Shown here piece by piece: positions 28,105 through 37,936 of a DNA stretch of 43,044 nucleotides (the first letter of the stretch is position 1; each line of letters opens with the position of its first letter). A model generated the notes under the pieces. The model worked only from the letters and a program-made list of their open reading frames with translations, did no database searches and was not told the DNA's origin. A program made the translations under genes and the position numbers. Source of the stretch: Magnetococcales bacterium (lineage in GTDB: Bacteria; Pseudomonadota; Magnetococcia; Magnetococcales; JADFWU01); assembly GCA_015234045.1 (NCBI GenBank), contig JADFWU010000004.1:1-43044 (forward strand), written 5' to 3'.

Positions 28105-30957
28105 ATGGCCGGACTTCAAAACATTCCAATGAAGCCCAAACTGATCGGGCTATTTCTCCTTGTTGGGCTTATTCCACTGATTATTGTGGCATGGTTCAGT
28201 AGCAGTCAGGGATCAAATGCCCTGATGGAGAAATCTTTTTCACAACTTGACGGCGTTAGAGAAATCAAACGTGTTCAAATAGAAAAATATTTCGGTGAAA
28301 GAAGAGGTGATCTCGGTGTTTTAGTTGAAACCGTAAACACTTTACGTTCCGAAGCCATGAGAAAGCTCGCCGGACTCCGTGATGTCAAAAAAGGACAGAT
28401 TGAAGGTTACTTCGGTGAACGACTGGGTGATATCTCGGTTCTTGCCGGTAACAATTTTGTCGCCGACTCTTTGGCCGCGTTTACCGAGGCTTTCGAAGCG
28501 GAAGGCAACAAAGTCAATGGTCCACTCTGGACCAATGTTGCCAGTGAGATGGAAGGTTGGCTGAAGCAGTATCAACAAGAGTATGGCTACTACGACCTGT
28601 TCTTGATCTCCAACAAGGGTGATGTTGTCTATACTGCCACCCGTGAGAGCGATATCGGTCAAAATCTGGTTTCTGGTCCTCTGAGTAGCAGTGGTTTTGG
28701 CAAGCTGTTCAAAAAAGCCCAACGTGGTGTTGCTATTCAGGATTTTGAGCCTTATGCACCTTCCAATGGTGATCCAGCGGCTTTTGTCGGTGCGCCTGTG
28801 CGTAAAAATGGCGAAATCATCGGCCAGGTTGCCCTTCAGCTTTCTCTGGATGCAATCAATAAAGTAATGAAAGACCGCTCTGGTCTGGGAAAAACGGGTG
28901 AAACCTATCTGGTTGGCCCGGATATGCTGATGCGTTCGGACTCATTTCTTGATCCTGACAACCATACCGTGGTTGCTTCTTTCCGCAATCCAACCAAAGG
29001 CAGAGCGGAGACCGAGGCATCCCGTGCCGCACATACTGGCACCACCAAAGAAAAAGTGATTATCGACTACAATGGTAATCCTGTCCTTTCTGCCTGGGCA
29101 CCTCTGGATATTCCTGGCCTGAAATGGGTCATTCTCTCTGAAATTGATGTTGCTGAAGCGTTCTCACCTGTTGTGGATGGCAAAGAATACTTTAAGCAGT
29201 ATCAGGAAATGTACGGATACTATGACCTGTTCCTGATGGATTCTCGTGGCTATGTATTCTATTCCGCCACCAAGGAAGCCGACTATCAAACCAATATGAT
29301 TGACGGTAAGTATGCCAGTAGTAACCTGGGTGAACTGACACGTCAGGTCGTACGCAGTAAAAACTTTGGTATTGCTGACTTTGCACCCTACGCCCCCAGC
29401 AATGATGCACCTGCGGCATTTGTTGCTCAACCTGTTGTTAATGGCGGAGAAGTTGAGTTAATTGTTGCCCTTCAACTCTCGCTTGGTGATATCAATAACA
29501 TCATGCAACAACGTGAAGGCATGGGCGAAACCGGTGAGACCTATCTGGTTGGATCCGATAAAAGAATGCGTTCTGACTCTTTCCTGGATCCGCAAGGCCA
29601 TTCGGTTGAAGCATCGTTTTCTGGATCTGTGAGCAAAAACGGTGTTGATACTGAGGCTGTTCGTGAAGTTCTAGCGGGTCGTTCTGGCTCCAGAGTGATC
29701 ATGGACTACAATGGTAATCCAGTGCTCTCTTCCTTTACCAGCGTCAAAGTTGCTGATCTGACCTGGGCACTGATCGCTGAGATTGACCTGGCTGAGATTG
29801 AGCAACCCATCAACGCCATGTTGAAAGCGATTATTCTCACGGGTGTAGTGATTGCTGCTATTGTTGCCATCATCGCCTACATTGTCGCACAGAGCATTGC
29901 CATACCACTTGTCAAAGGTGTCGATTTTGCCAATCGTGTTGCTCAAGGCGACCTGACAGCCACCATTGATTTGGATCAAAAAGATGAGCTTGGTGCGCTG
30001 GCTTCTGCCCTTCGTGAGATGGTTGCCCAGTTGAGCCGCGTTGTAAGAAATGTGACCACGGCTTCGGATAATGTTGCCTCCGGCAGCTCAGAACTTTCAG
30101 CAACGGCTCAAGGTCTTGCTGAAGGCGCTACTGAACAGGCCGCTTCAGTGGAAGAGACTTCCTCGGCTATGGAAGAGATGTCTTCCAATATTCACCACAA
30201 CACTGATAATGCACAAACTACTGAGAAGATTGCTTCAGAAGCGGCAACCAGCGCCGTCTCTTCTGGTGAAGCGGTAACAGAGGCACAAGGTGCCATGCGC
30301 GAAATCGCTGAAAAGATCTCCATCATCGAAGAGATTGCCAGACAGACGAATCTACTCGCCCTGAATGCGGCGATTGAGGCGGCCAGAGCCGGTGAACATG
30401 GCAAAGGCTTTGCCGTTGTGGCCGCTGAAGTTCGCAAGTTGGCGGAACGCAGTCAGGTTGCTGCCGGTGAAATCACCACTCTCTCTTCAAAAAGTGTTGA
30501 TGTGGCCGAACGCGCTGGCGGTATGTTGGAGAAGCTGGTTCCAGCCATCCAAAAAACCTCTTCTCTGGTTCAGGAGATCACGGCATCCAGTCAAGAACAG
30601 ACTCAAGGTGCAGATCAGATCAACCAGGCCATCCAACAATTGGATCAGGTTATCCAGCAAAACGCAGGTGCTTCTGAAGAGATGGCGGCCACAGCCGAGG
30701 AGCTATCCTCACAAGCTGAACAACTTTCAGCAGCAATCAGCTTCTTTCGGGTAGCTGGAGCTAACCGCACATCATCAACTACACGACCAGCACCTAAGCA
30801 AGCAACGGCACCAAGAAAAGCCGTTGCACAAGCAACACCGAAAAAAGCACCGCCTGCTAGAAAACCCGCAGCACTTCCAGCACCTTCACCCCGTTCTGGT
30901 GGTGCTGGAAGCGGTGTTAGTCTGGACATGGGCGATGATGAGTTTGAACGCTTCTAA
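28105..30957 (+). CDS. Methyl-accepting chemotaxis protein with duplicated sensor region
   Basis: The 950-residue receptor has TM1 at about 14-33, a very large periplasmic part, TM2 at about 570-595 ([20 protein letters not shown]), a HAMP domain (about 595-650) and the cytoplasmic signalling rod with the tip [21 protein letters not shown] (about 742-762). The periplasmic part holds two similar units of about 210 residues, one from [13 protein letters not shown] (154) and one from [13 protein letters not shown] (364), each ending in [10 protein letters not shown] shorter pair ([24 protein letters not shown]) precedes them. A Pro/Ala/Lys-rich linker ends in DDEFERF, like a CheR-tethering tail. 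The ligand is unknown. AGGGGA is seven bases before the ATG. Confidence 0.93.
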   Translation: MAGLQNIPMKPKLIGLFLLVGLIPLIIVAWFSSSQGSNALMEKSFSQLDGVREIKRVQIEKYFGERRGDLGVLVETVNTLRSEAMRKLAGLRDVKKGQIEGYFGERLGDISVLAGNNFVADSLAAFTEAFEAEGNKVNGPLWTNVASEMEGWLKQYQQEYGYYDLFLISNKGDVVYTATRESDIGQNLVSGPLSSSGFGKLFKKAQRGVAIQDFEPYAPSNGDPAAFVGAPVRKNGEIIGQVALQLSLDAINKVMKDRSGLGKTGETYLVGPDMLMRSDSFLDPDNHTVVASFRNPTKGRAETEASRAAHTGTTKEKVIIDYNGNPVLSAWAPLDIPGLKWVILSEIDVAEAFSPVVDGKEYFKQYQEMYGYYDLFLMDSRGYVFYSATKEADYQTNMIDGKYASSNLGELTRQVVRSKNFGIADFAPYAPSNDAPAAFVAQPVVNGGEVELIVALQLSLGDINNIMQQREGMGETGETYLVGSDKRMRSDSFLDPQGHSVEASFSGSVSKNGVDTEAVREVLAGRSGSRVIMDYNGNPVLSSFTSVKVADLTWALIAEIDLAEIEQPINAMLKAIILTGVVIAAIVAIIAYIVAQSIAIPLVKGVDFANRVAQGDLTATIDLDQKDELGALASALREMVAQLSRVVRNVTTASDNVASGSSELSATAQGLAEGATEQAASVEETSSAMEEMSSNIHHNTDNAQTTEKIASEAATSAVSSGEAVTEAQGAMREIAEKISIIEEIARQTNLLALNAAIEAARAGEHGKGFAVVAAEVRKLAERSQVAAGEITTLSSKSVDVAERAGGMLEKLVPAIQKTSSLVQEITASSQEQTQGADQINQAIQQLDQVIQQNAGASEEMAATAEELSSQAEQLSAAISFFRVAGANRTSSTTRPAPKQATAPRKAVAQATPKKAPPARKPAALPAPSPRSGGAGSGVSLDMGDDEFERF

Positions 30958-30971
30958 AGCGGTTTGATTGT

Positions 30972-31014
30972 TTGCAAGACTCTGACGCACTTTTCTTTTG
31001 TCAGAGCCTTGCAA
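30972..31014 (+). other. Intercistronic hairpin between the receptor gene and cheW
   Basis: TTGCAAGACTCTGAC (30972-30986) pairs with GTCAGAGCCTTGCAA (31000-31014) with one A-C mismatch. No T-run follows, so it is probably not a terminator but could protect the upstream mRNA. The remaining 31015-31218 shows no gene. Confidence 0.5.
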
Positions 31015-31218
31015 AATCATTCCATTTCTATCATCATCCGTGGTAAATTTTGTTTGGTAGACAATGAATTTGAATGAGATTCTCCAGTATGGTAGTGTAA
31101 TTGCTGGGGAGTTTCTGTGACTTGGTTTTTTTGTCTCAGATGGTGATGTGATACTCAAGAGCGTGGTGAACTCGGCTCTTAACTCGTTGCCTTTATTTGG
31201 ATTTTGGAGAATCATCTC

Positions 31219-31713
31219 ATGAGCGAAGAGCAACAACAGGCAATTGTTGATTCCACACAATATCTGACGTTTCAGTTGAGCGATGAGGTATTTGCTGTTG
31301 ATATTTCCAAGGTGCGCGAAGTTCTGGAGTATACTTCGGTAACAACCGTACCGCGTACACCAGCTTTCATGTGTGGTGTTATCAACCTTCGTGGCAGTGT
31401 CGTGCCTGTGGTTGATATGCGACTGAAATTCAGCATGGAAGAAACGGAAAAAACAGTCAATACCTGTATCATCATCGTTGAGATTGTTCAGGATGATGAG
31501 GTTGCCGTTATGGGTGCCTTAGCTGACTCCGTTCGTGAAGTCATGGAACTGGAGCCAAACCAGATTGAACCACCACCAAAAATCGGCACCAATATCCGCA
31601 GCGATTTCCTCAAAGGTATGGGTAAGCATGATAACCAGTTTATTATGATTCTGGATATCAATAAGGTCTTCTCGCAGGAAGAGCTTTCCTTTATGAAGGA
31701 TGCCGCGTCCTAA
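31219..31713 (+). CDS. cheW: Chemotaxis adaptor CheW
   Basis: CheW links receptors to CheA. The 164-residue protein is one CheW domain: YLTFQLSDEVFAVDISKVREVLEYT (15-39), VPRTPAFMCGVINLRGSVVPVVDMR (43-67), CIIIVEI and GMGKHDNQFIMILDINKVFS near the end. GGAG nine bases upstream supports the ATG at 31219. A strong terminator follows within 60 bases, so a first transcription unit (STAS to cheW) may end here, with cheB-cheR-cheD expressed from a second promoter or by readthrough. Confidence 0.94.
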   Translation: MSEEQQQAIVDSTQYLTFQLSDEVFAVDISKVREVLEYTSVTTVPRTPAFMCGVINLRGSVVPVVDMRLKFSMEETEKTVNTCIIIVEIVQDDEVAVMGALADSVREVMELEPNQIEPPPKIGTNIRSDFLKGMGKHDNQFIMILDINKVFSQEELSFMKDAAS

Positions 31714-31744
31714 GCAGAGTCCTATCCATATTTGAATGATGAAG

Positions 31745-31775
31745 GGGAGACACTTTTAGGGTCTCCCTTTTTTTT
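31745..31775 (+). terminator. Rho-independent terminator after cheW
   Basis: GGGAGAC (31745-31751) pairs with GTCTCCC (31761-31767) around a nine-base loop and is followed by eight T residues. Confidence 0.9.
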
Positions 31776-31787
31776 GCTGAACTGGCT

Positions 31788-31840
31788 GTATCCAAACATG
31801 CAAAATGCACATTAATTGTGCATTTTGCATGTTTGGATAC
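31788..31840. repeat. Perfect 24-bp inverted repeat
   Basis: The arm 31788-31811 (GTATCCAAACATGCAAAATG plus CACA) is exactly complementary to 31817-31840, with a five-base spacer TTAAT. No T-run follows, and it comes 12 bases after the cheW terminator. The length and perfection are unusual for a terminator and suggest a mobile-element remnant or a cruciform-forming site. Confidence 0.85.
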
Positions 31841-31940
31841 ATGCTGTTGAAGGTTGATGTGAAAACATGTCGATTTTTGGACTTATTTATGCACTAAAGA
31901 CTTGTCAATAAGTGCGGGAAGGACCAAAATCCTTTTGGGC

Positions 31941-32090
31941 CTCGAAAAAGACAGATTGTCCCAGTCACGCAGGACATTGGTTCTTCAGCAAATCGCAGAA
32001 AGACGCGCGTGCTTATTGCACAGCTCCCTTTCTGCAATATGCCTGAGGAGTCCAATAAAGAAGTGAAGGTGGCACTATATTTTTTCCACG
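31941..32090 (-). repeat. MITE-like element, family A/B copy B
   Basis: The reverse complement of this stretch aligns with 12051-12188: shared blocks include GCAGAAAG, GAGCTG(T/A)(G/C)GCAATAAG-type wording, GAACCAATGTCCTGCGTGACTGG and an A/T-rich end (TTTTTCCACG on the plus strand). It is more diverged than copy A and its outer ends pair less well. Confidence 0.55.
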
Positions 32091-32095
32091 ATCCT

Positions 32096-32240
32096 TAGGG
32101 CGTGTTGACATTCGCCAGATTTCGGTTCCTGGCAAGGCAAATCCAACGAAAAAGCGGAGCGTACTTGTTAGTACGTGAGCATTTTGAGGCGGATTTAACG
32201 CCGCCATGGGCCGAAAGATGGTGAATGTCAACAGGGCCTA
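32096..32240. mobile_element. Non-autonomous MITE-like element (145 bp, TA ends)
   Basis: The left end TAGGGCGTGTTGACATTCGC (continuing CAGATTTCGG) and the right end, read in reverse complement as TAGGCCCTGTTGACATTCAC (continuing CATCTTTCGG), match at about 25 of 30 positions. Both ends carry TA, as expected for Tc1/mariner-IS630-type insertion. The middle contains CGTACTTGTTAGTACG, a small hairpin. No transposase is encoded in the window. It lies in the cheW-cheB gap. Confidence 0.7.
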
Positions 32241-32334
32241 GTTTACCATCTGTTCATCTGAATTATTGATGAATATGACACCACTTACTGCAAATTATTG
32301 AAGAAAGCCTCCTGGCGGGGGGTGGAGGGGTTTT

Positions 32335-33426
32335 ATGGCAGGCAATAAAAAAGTTCGCGTTCTGGTTGTTGATGACTCGGCTGTCGTACGTCAAACTCTG
32401 ACAAAAATTCTGACATCCGACCCCCAGATTGAGGTGGTTGGCAATGCACCAGACCCTTTTGTTGCAGCTGAACGCATCAAATCTTTGGTCCCAGATGTCA
32501 TTACCCTTGATGTTGAAATGCCTCGTATGGATGGCCTGACCTTTCTGAGAAAGATCATGAGCCAACACCCCATTCCCGTTGTAATGTGTTCAACACTGAC
32601 CGAAAAAGGCTCTGAAACAGCCATTAAATCGATGGAATTTGGTGCTATTGATATTATTACCAAGCCAAAATTAGGCACCAAAGAGTTTCTGGAAGAATCC
32701 CGCATCCGCATATGTGATGTTGTCAAGGCGGCCGCTTCTGCCAATCCAAATACGATCCGAATTCGTCGCAACGCTCGGGCTAGTAGTGTCAAAGTTCAGC
32801 CTAAACTGACAGCAGATGCCGTACTTGCCGCACCGACTTCACGCGCTATGACCCAGACCACAGACAAAGTGGTTGCTGTAGGTGCATCAACCGGTGGTAC
32901 AGAAGCATTGCGGGTCTTTCTTGAAGGACTACCCGGCGATTGCCCACCCATCGTTATCGTGCAGCACATGCCTGAGAAGTTTACCCGCGCTTTTGCCGAA
33001 CGTCTGAACACTATCTGCCAAATGAACGTTAAAGAAGCAGAGCATAATGACTCTGTGGTTCGTGGACGCGCTCTGATTGCCCCGGGCAATAAGCATATGA
33101 TTCTCAAACGCAGTGGTGCTCGTTATTATGTGGAATTAAAGGATGGCCCGCTTGTAAGTCGTCATCGTCCCTCCGTTGATGTACTATTCCGTTCAGCGGC
33201 GCGTTATGCTGGCAAGAATGTTGTCGGTGTCATCATGACCGGTATGGGTGATGATGGTGCCCGCAGTATGAAAGAGATGAAAGACGCTGGATCCATCAAT
33301 ATCGCTCAGGATGAAGCATCCTGTGTGGTGTATGGCATGCCAAATGAGGCGGTCAAACATGGTGGCGTTGACAAGAGTTTGCCGCTGAATAAAATTGCTG
33401 ATGAAGTCATGAGATTAACCAGATAA
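32335..33426 (+). CDS. cheB: Chemotaxis methylesterase/glutamine deamidase CheB
   Basis: CheB removes methyl groups from receptors and deamidates glutamines. The N-terminal receiver has D13-D14 ([10 protein letters not shown]) and D59 ([13 protein letters not shown]). The C-terminal esterase has the catalytic serine in [11 protein letters not shown], histidine in [10 protein letters not shown] and aspartate in [10 protein letters not shown] 30-residue linker rich in Ala and Thr joins them. The length of 363 residues is normal. GGAGGGG lies five bases before the ATG. It heads a cheB-cheR-cheD set separated from cheW by 620 bases of repeats and a terminator. Confidence 0.96.
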   Translation: MAGNKKVRVLVVDDSAVVRQTLTKILTSDPQIEVVGNAPDPFVAAERIKSLVPDVITLDVEMPRMDGLTFLRKIMSQHPIPVVMCSTLTEKGSETAIKSMEFGAIDIITKPKLGTKEFLEESRIRICDVVKAAASANPNTIRIRRNARASSVKVQPKLTADAVLAAPTSRAMTQTTDKVVAVGASTGGTEALRVFLEGLPGDCPPIVIVQHMPEKFTRAFAERLNTICQMNVKEAEHNDSVVRGRALIAPGNKHMILKRSGARYYVELKDGPLVSRHRPSVDVLFRSAARYAGKNVVGVIMTGMGDDGARSMKEMKDAGSINIAQDEASCVVYGMPNEAVKHGGVDKSLPLNKIADEVMRLTR

Positions 33427-33496
33427 CTGATTCTGCAAATAGTAAACATACAGAATCCTATCGTTTCATAGCAGAAATAAAGGTGAGCATGTTCTA

Positions 33497-34354
33497 ATGG
33501 GCGGAGCTGAGTATCAGATATTATCAGACCGCGATTTTCGGCGTCTCAGTGAGCATATCTACTCACAGTGCGGTATCATGATGCCGCCTTCCAAAAAGCC
33601 CTTATTGGTTGAGCGCCTGCAAAAACGTATTCGTTCACTGGGACTGGCAGACTATTCCAGCTATATCGACTATGTCATCAGCCCAAGAACTGGTGGCAAT
33701 GAACTTGTTCAGCTGATTGACGTGGTAACGGTCAGTAAAACCGAGTTCTTTCGAAATCCTTCACAGTTTGAATACATGGCTCAACGGGCGTTGCCAGAGT
33801 TGATCAAAACTGAGGGTGCTGGCGTTTCACGCCCTCTTATGATCTGGAGTGCGGGTTGCTCCACCGGTGAAGAACCCTATACACTGTCAATTGTGTTGAA
33901 AGAGTTCTCCAAGCACTACCCTGGCATAAAATTCAAAACTAAAATTCTTGCTACTGATATCTCATCCCGCGTCCTTGAAAAAGGCAAAAGTGCTGTCTAT
34001 GAAATGGAGCGCGTTGCGCCTATTCCCATTGAGCTGAAGAAAAACTATCTTCTACGCAGCAAAGATCGGAATAAAAAACAGGTACGTATGATTCCTGAAG
34101 TCCGTGACATGGTCCGGTTCAGACGATTAAACTTTATGGACCAGGATTATGGACTGCGGGAAAAAATGGACTTGGTATTTTGTCGAGATGTCATGATCTA
34201 CTTTGATGATGCCACAAAAGAGCGCGTGGTCAATCGTTTTGCCCGACTGATGACACCTGGAGGGTATCTGTTTATCGGCAAATCGGAGTCTCTGGAACAT
34301 CTCAATGTGCCCATAATTCAAGTTGCGCCAACGATTTATCGCCTACCAAAATGA
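33497..34354 (+). CDS. cheR: Chemotaxis protein methyltransferase CheR
   Basis: CheR methylates receptor glutamates with SAM. The 285-residue protein has the N-terminal helical domain (FRRLSEHIYSQCGIMMPPSK), TEFFRNPSQFEYM, and the SAM-binding site WSAGCSTGEEPYTLSI (about 116-131), followed by ATDISSRVLEKG and FCRDVMIYFDD. No beta-subdomain anomalies were seen. AGGTGAG is nine bases before the ATG at 33497. Its stop overlaps the cheD start as ATGA. The receptor in this operon ends in an aromatic-acidic tail that could bind it. Confidence 0.95.
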   Translation: MGGAEYQILSDRDFRRLSEHIYSQCGIMMPPSKKPLLVERLQKRIRSLGLADYSSYIDYVISPRTGGNELVQLIDVVTVSKTEFFRNPSQFEYMAQRALPELIKTEGAGVSRPLMIWSAGCSTGEEPYTLSIVLKEFSKHYPGIKFKTKILATDISSRVLEKGKSAVYEMERVAPIPIELKKNYLLRSKDRNKKQVRMIPEVRDMVRFRRLNFMDQDYGLREKMDLVFCRDVMIYFDDATKERVVNRFARLMTPGGYLFIGKSESLEHLNVPIIQVAPTIYRLPK

Positions 34355-34899
34355 ATGGCAACGATGCACAAAAGTTAACGCCCAATCTACGCGGACTGAG
34401 TCATATTCATCTTAACCCCGCTGAAATATCCATATCAACCAAACCGATATTGGTTTCAACCATCTTAGGCTCCTGTGTTTCTCTGACTTTTTTTCATGCC
34501 AAAACCAACACTGCTGCCATATGTCACGGCATGCTCCCTAACGCACCAAACCATAGCGACCAAGCACCCGAACCAAATCAGAAAAACTGTTTCCGTTATG
34601 TGGATTGTGCGGTTAACTTTATTATTGGTCAGTTGCGAGAAAAGCATGTGCCATTGAAAGAGCTGCATATCAAAATGTTTGGTGGGTCAGAAATGTTTAT
34701 CCAAGGAGAAAAGGATATTGTGCAGTCTGAATGGAAAGAAAGCGTTGGACAAAAAAACATTGCAGCGGCCAAAGCATGCATTAAAAAAAGCGGCTTAACG
34801 ATCAGAGCAACCGACGTAGGCGGGCTGCGGGGCCGTAAAATTTTCTTCTATACCGACACCGGAGAAGTTCTATTGCGACGTCTCTACAATGGCTTATAG
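34351..34899 (+). CDS. cheD: Chemoreceptor glutamine deamidase CheD
   Basis: CheD deamidates receptor glutamines and can bind CheC. The catalytic cysteine is C42 (TILGSCVSLTFF) and the histidine H59 (AICHGMLPN), followed by RYVDCAVNFIIGQL and KMFGGSEMF. The length of 182 residues fits. No cheC is present. It begins inside the cheR stop (ATGA) and its last 16 bases overlap the convergent transglycosylase gene. Confidence 0.93.
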   Translation: MNGNDAQKLTPNLRGLSHIHLNPAEISISTKPILVSTILGSCVSLTFFHAKTNTAAICHGMLPNAPNHSDQAPEPNQKNCFRYVDCAVNFIIGQLREKHVPLKELHIKMFGGSEMFIQGEKDIVQSEWKESVGQKNIAAAKACIKKSGLTIRATDVGGLRGRKIFFYTDTGEVLLRRLYNGL

Positions 34900-36899
34900 A
34901 GTATCCTCGACATACCCGGTGCATTGCGCGGAAGCATCTCCTTCAAAGAAGCACGCCCTGTCATCCGTAGACGATAGATGGTAATTCCGTGCAATACTTT
35001 TTTGACATAGTTACGTGTCTCGGTAAACGGAATGCTCTCTATAAAGGTTAACGGATCCATTTCCTGACGATCTTGCCGCCATTTTTTCGCACGATGCGGT
35101 CCGGCATTGTATGAGACCAAACCGAGAATAATATCTCCATCCCACTGTTCGGTCATCCGTTTGATATAGGATTGGCCCAATGAAAGATTATAGCTCGGAA
35201 ACTGCAATCGATAGCGGGTTGCTTCAGGCATGGAGAGCAACTTGGCCTCTACACGTGCAGTTTTAGGCATAAGCTGTAAAATACCACGCGCTCCAACCGG
35301 TGATTCAACCCGGTGAAACAGCAAACTTTCCTGACGACCCAATCCCCAAACCACCGCAGGATCAAGCGTCCAACCTGTTGCTGGTTTCCAGTCTGGATTT
35401 GGGTAGAGTCCATCCCAGAAAAGCAGACCATCACGATGCAGTGCGGTTGCCAATTTAATAACCAGATTGGGTGCTCCATACTGCTTGGCCAGGCAGAGTT
35501 GATCCAGCTTACCTACACCTGTCAACTCAGCTGTCCGCTGAACCTCTTTATCGTTGTAAAAGCCCCTGCCCACTTCGGCAAGCTGGGCCATTCGCTTACG
35601 ATAGGGTGCCAATTTAGGATTGGGTGGTATGGATTTACACATCCGTCTGGTTTCGGATGGCAGAGCATCCAGACGTTTTTGTCGGGTCTCCAGGGCAAGG
35701 AGTCCATAGAAGGTTTCTGGAAAACCTGAAGCGATTTTGAGCCAGGATTGTGGGTCTTTACCGGTATCCAGTGCAGCCCGCCCTGCCCAGAATGCGCCTT
35801 GTGCTCTTCTGCGGTCACTCATACCTTCACGTGCCAGTTTGGAAAAGAGCGCATAGGCATCTTTTTTACGATTAAGCTTCCAGGCACTCCAGGCAGCCAT
35901 CCAGAGCGAATCCTGAAGCTTACCGCCCATCTCCTTCACGTTTGGCTTTAATAAACGGTAGGCCTGCTTAAAATCTCTATCCTTGGCAATGATGCTGCGT
36001 GCCAACCGAAAGCGTAAACGGTGACGGTCCTTGGCGGTGAGATTGCGCCCTTCCCGACCTTCAAGCATCTGAATCGCTTTTTTATAATATCCGTGCCTGC
36101 GCAAACCTTCTATTCGAGCTGACCAAAGTTCTGATTTCTTTGAGAGACTTTTAGGAAGCTTGCCAACATAGGTATTGAACTTCTTCATTGCCTCTTTTGC
36201 AGCTGACAAGGCTAGGAAATAGTTCTGCTGGTCACGACTCAGATTTCCTAGATGCTGCTTCAGTGTTTTCTTTTTCTTAGCCCCTACCAAAGCTCTGGCA
36301 CGGACCTGATGATCATCTTTACTAAACCGTTTATATGCATTTTCAAGATGTTTACTCAAATAGTTAGGCAGCACATATCCTTTTCGATACAGGCTTTTCC
36401 AATGCTTTTCAGCCTCTTTGGCCCGTCCTTCTTTTATCAGCAAATCCATATACTGATACCAAGCCGCAGCAAAACGCGGTTTGCGTTTATCAAACCAACC
36501 CAGAATTCGATTAGGATTATTATTTTTCAGAATACGCTTATCGAGAAAACTTCGGACACGGTAGGCTTGTGGATGATTAGGCCACCGCTTTAAAAAACGC
36601 AACATTCTCTCAGAAGTGGCTTTATAGTTGGGATGATAAAACAGCTCCATCTCCAAATAGCTGGCAAGATGGGTGTTATCGGGCCATTTGTTTCGATCAA
36701 GTACCCGATTCAGGGAACCACCACCTTCCATGATACGAAACAGCTTGGCATAGCCAGCAACGCCATTATCACTGCGTGACCCAGCCCAGACCGCACCCGG
36801 TCCAGTCATGGTTGTAAGTACTACGGCACATAGCGTGGCTAGAATACCACCTAGCAAACCCCAGAATAGAGGCTTTTGAGTCAGTTGACTGAGAGTCAC
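34884..36899 (-). CDS. Slt70-like lytic transglycosylase
   Basis: The enzyme cleaves peptidoglycan to anhydro-muropeptides in the periplasm. A hydrophobic segment at about 12-31 (FWGLLGGILATLCAVVLTTM) acts as signal or anchor. A long alpha-helical superhelix of about 430 residues, with repeated W/Y/R-x-x-x-A-x-x-L patterns, precedes the SLT domain, where the catalytic glutamate is about E524 (LGRQESLLFHRV), followed by GARGILQLMPKTA and VSYNAGPHRAKKW. The length of 671 residues fits Slt70. The start is GTG with AGGGA about eight bases before it. It overlaps cheD at the 3' end. Confidence 0.9.
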   Translation of the reverse strand: MTLSQLTQKPLFWGLLGGILATLCAVVLTTMTGPGAVWAGSRSDNGVAGYAKLFRIMEGGGSLNRVLDRNKWPDNTHLASYLEMELFYHPNYKATSERMLRFLKRWPNHPQAYRVRSFLDKRILKNNNPNRILGWFDKRKPRFAAAWYQYMDLLIKEGRAKEAEKHWKSLYRKGYVLPNYLSKHLENAYKRFSKDDHQVRARALVGAKKKKTLKQHLGNLSRDQQNYFLALSAAKEAMKKFNTYVGKLPKSLSKKSELWSARIEGLRRHGYYKKAIQMLEGREGRNLTAKDRHRLRFRLARSIIAKDRDFKQAYRLLKPNVKEMGGKLQDSLWMAAWSAWKLNRKKDAYALFSKLAREGMSDRRRAQGAFWAGRAALDTGKDPQSWLKIASGFPETFYGLLALETRQKRLDALPSETRRMCKSIPPNPKLAPYRKRMAQLAEVGRGFYNDKEVQRTAELTGVGKLDQLCLAKQYGAPNLVIKLATALHRDGLLFWDGLYPNPDWKPATGWTLDPAVVWGLGRQESLLFHRVESPVGARGILQLMPKTARVEAKLLSMPEATRYRLQFPSYNLSLGQSYIKRMTEQWDGDIILGLVSYNAGPHRAKKWRQDRQEMDPLTFIESIPFTETRNYVKKVLHGITIYRLRMTGRASLKEMLPRNAPGMSRILYKPL

Positions 36900-36987
36900 C
36901 GGCTTTTTCCCTTTGGACGTTGAGGATCATCCATGTATCAGCACATGTCTATTAAAACATGTTTAGCGCCCGATTTCACATGTCATA

Positions 36988-37917
36988 TCATGCTTTGTCA
37001 AACAGTGCATCAACAAAGGCATCGGCATCAAAGGGTCTCAAATCATCTACCCCTTCGCCAACACCGATAAAATGCACTGGGATATCAAATTGTTCACAAA
37101 TACCAACCACCACACCACCTTTGGCCGTGCCATCCAGTTTAGTCAGAATCAAACCGGTCAATCCCATGGCTTTATGGAACTGCTGAACCTGGCTGATAGC
37201 ATTTTGACCAGTGGTTGCATCCAGCACCAACCAAATATCCTGTGGTGCGCGTTCGTTCTGACGACTCAGCACCCGCTTGATCTTCTCCAACTCAGCCATC
37301 AGATTGGATTTTGTGTGCAAACGTCCAGCGGTATCAGCAATCAATATATCCATACCTTTGGCCTGAGCCGAGGCATGTGCGTCAAAAATCACTGAGGCAC
37401 TGTCTGCGTTTTCACCTTGGGAAATCACCGGACAGTTGGCCCGCTCACCCCATTGATTCAGCTGTTCCACAGCAGCGGCGCGAAAGGTATCCCCTGCGGC
37501 CAGCATCACCTTTTTACCCTCTTGGCTGAACAGTGCTGCCACTTTACCGATGGTGGTGGTCTTACCCACACCATTGACACCCACGACCAGAATCATGTGC
37601 GGTTTGTCTTCGGAGAGTTGAATCGGTTTCTGATGCTTGGCCAAACGATCACGTATGGCATCACGTATGGCTTGTCGAAGTGATTCGGCATCATTGCGTT
37701 CACGGCGCTTGAGGTTGGCTTGCGCCTCATTCAAAATGCCTTGTGTGGTCTCCATGCCGAAATCAGAGGTGATCAACAACGTTTCCAAATCTTCAATCAG
37801 CTCATCATCAACCGTTCCTCCGGTAATGATGGCATCCATTTTTTCAACAAAACCTTTACGCGTCTTGGAAAGACCCGCTTTAAGGCGTGAAAAAAGTCCC
37901 TTTTTTTTCTTAAACAT
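36988..37917 (-). CDS. ftsY: Signal recognition particle receptor FtsY
   Basis: FtsY docks the SRP-ribosome complex at the inner membrane. The NG domain shows GVNGVGKTTT (113-122, P-loop), DTFRAAAVEQL, DTAGRLHTK and TKLDGTAKGG. The acidic A domain found in enterobacteria is absent; the N-terminus is basic (MFKKKKGLFSRLKAGLSKTRKG) and probably amphipathic. The ATG at 37917 gives 309 residues; starts further upstream would run into the preceding gene. It follows the exported thioredoxin by 19 bases on the minus strand. ftsE and ftsX, common neighbours, are not here. Confidence 0.95.
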   Translation of the reverse strand: MFKKKKGLFSRLKAGLSKTRKGFVEKMDAIITGGTVDDELIEDLETLLITSDFGMETTQGILNEAQANLKRRERNDAESLRQAIRDAIRDRLAKHQKPIQLSEDKPHMILVVGVNGVGKTTTIGKVAALFSQEGKKVMLAAGDTFRAAAVEQLNQWGERANCPVISQGENADSASVIFDAHASAQAKGMDILIADTAGRLHTKSNLMAELEKIKRVLSRQNERAPQDIWLVLDATTGQNAISQVQQFHKAMGLTGLILTKLDGTAKGGVVVGICEQFDIPVHFIGVGEGVDDLRPFDADAFVDALFDKA

Positions 37918-37936
37918 AATCAGGCCTGTCCGCCTA

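Noticed and set aside
32013-32231. Open frame of 72 residues on the minus strand
   Set aside because: It lies within the two MITE-like elements and is best explained as a translation of the repeat.
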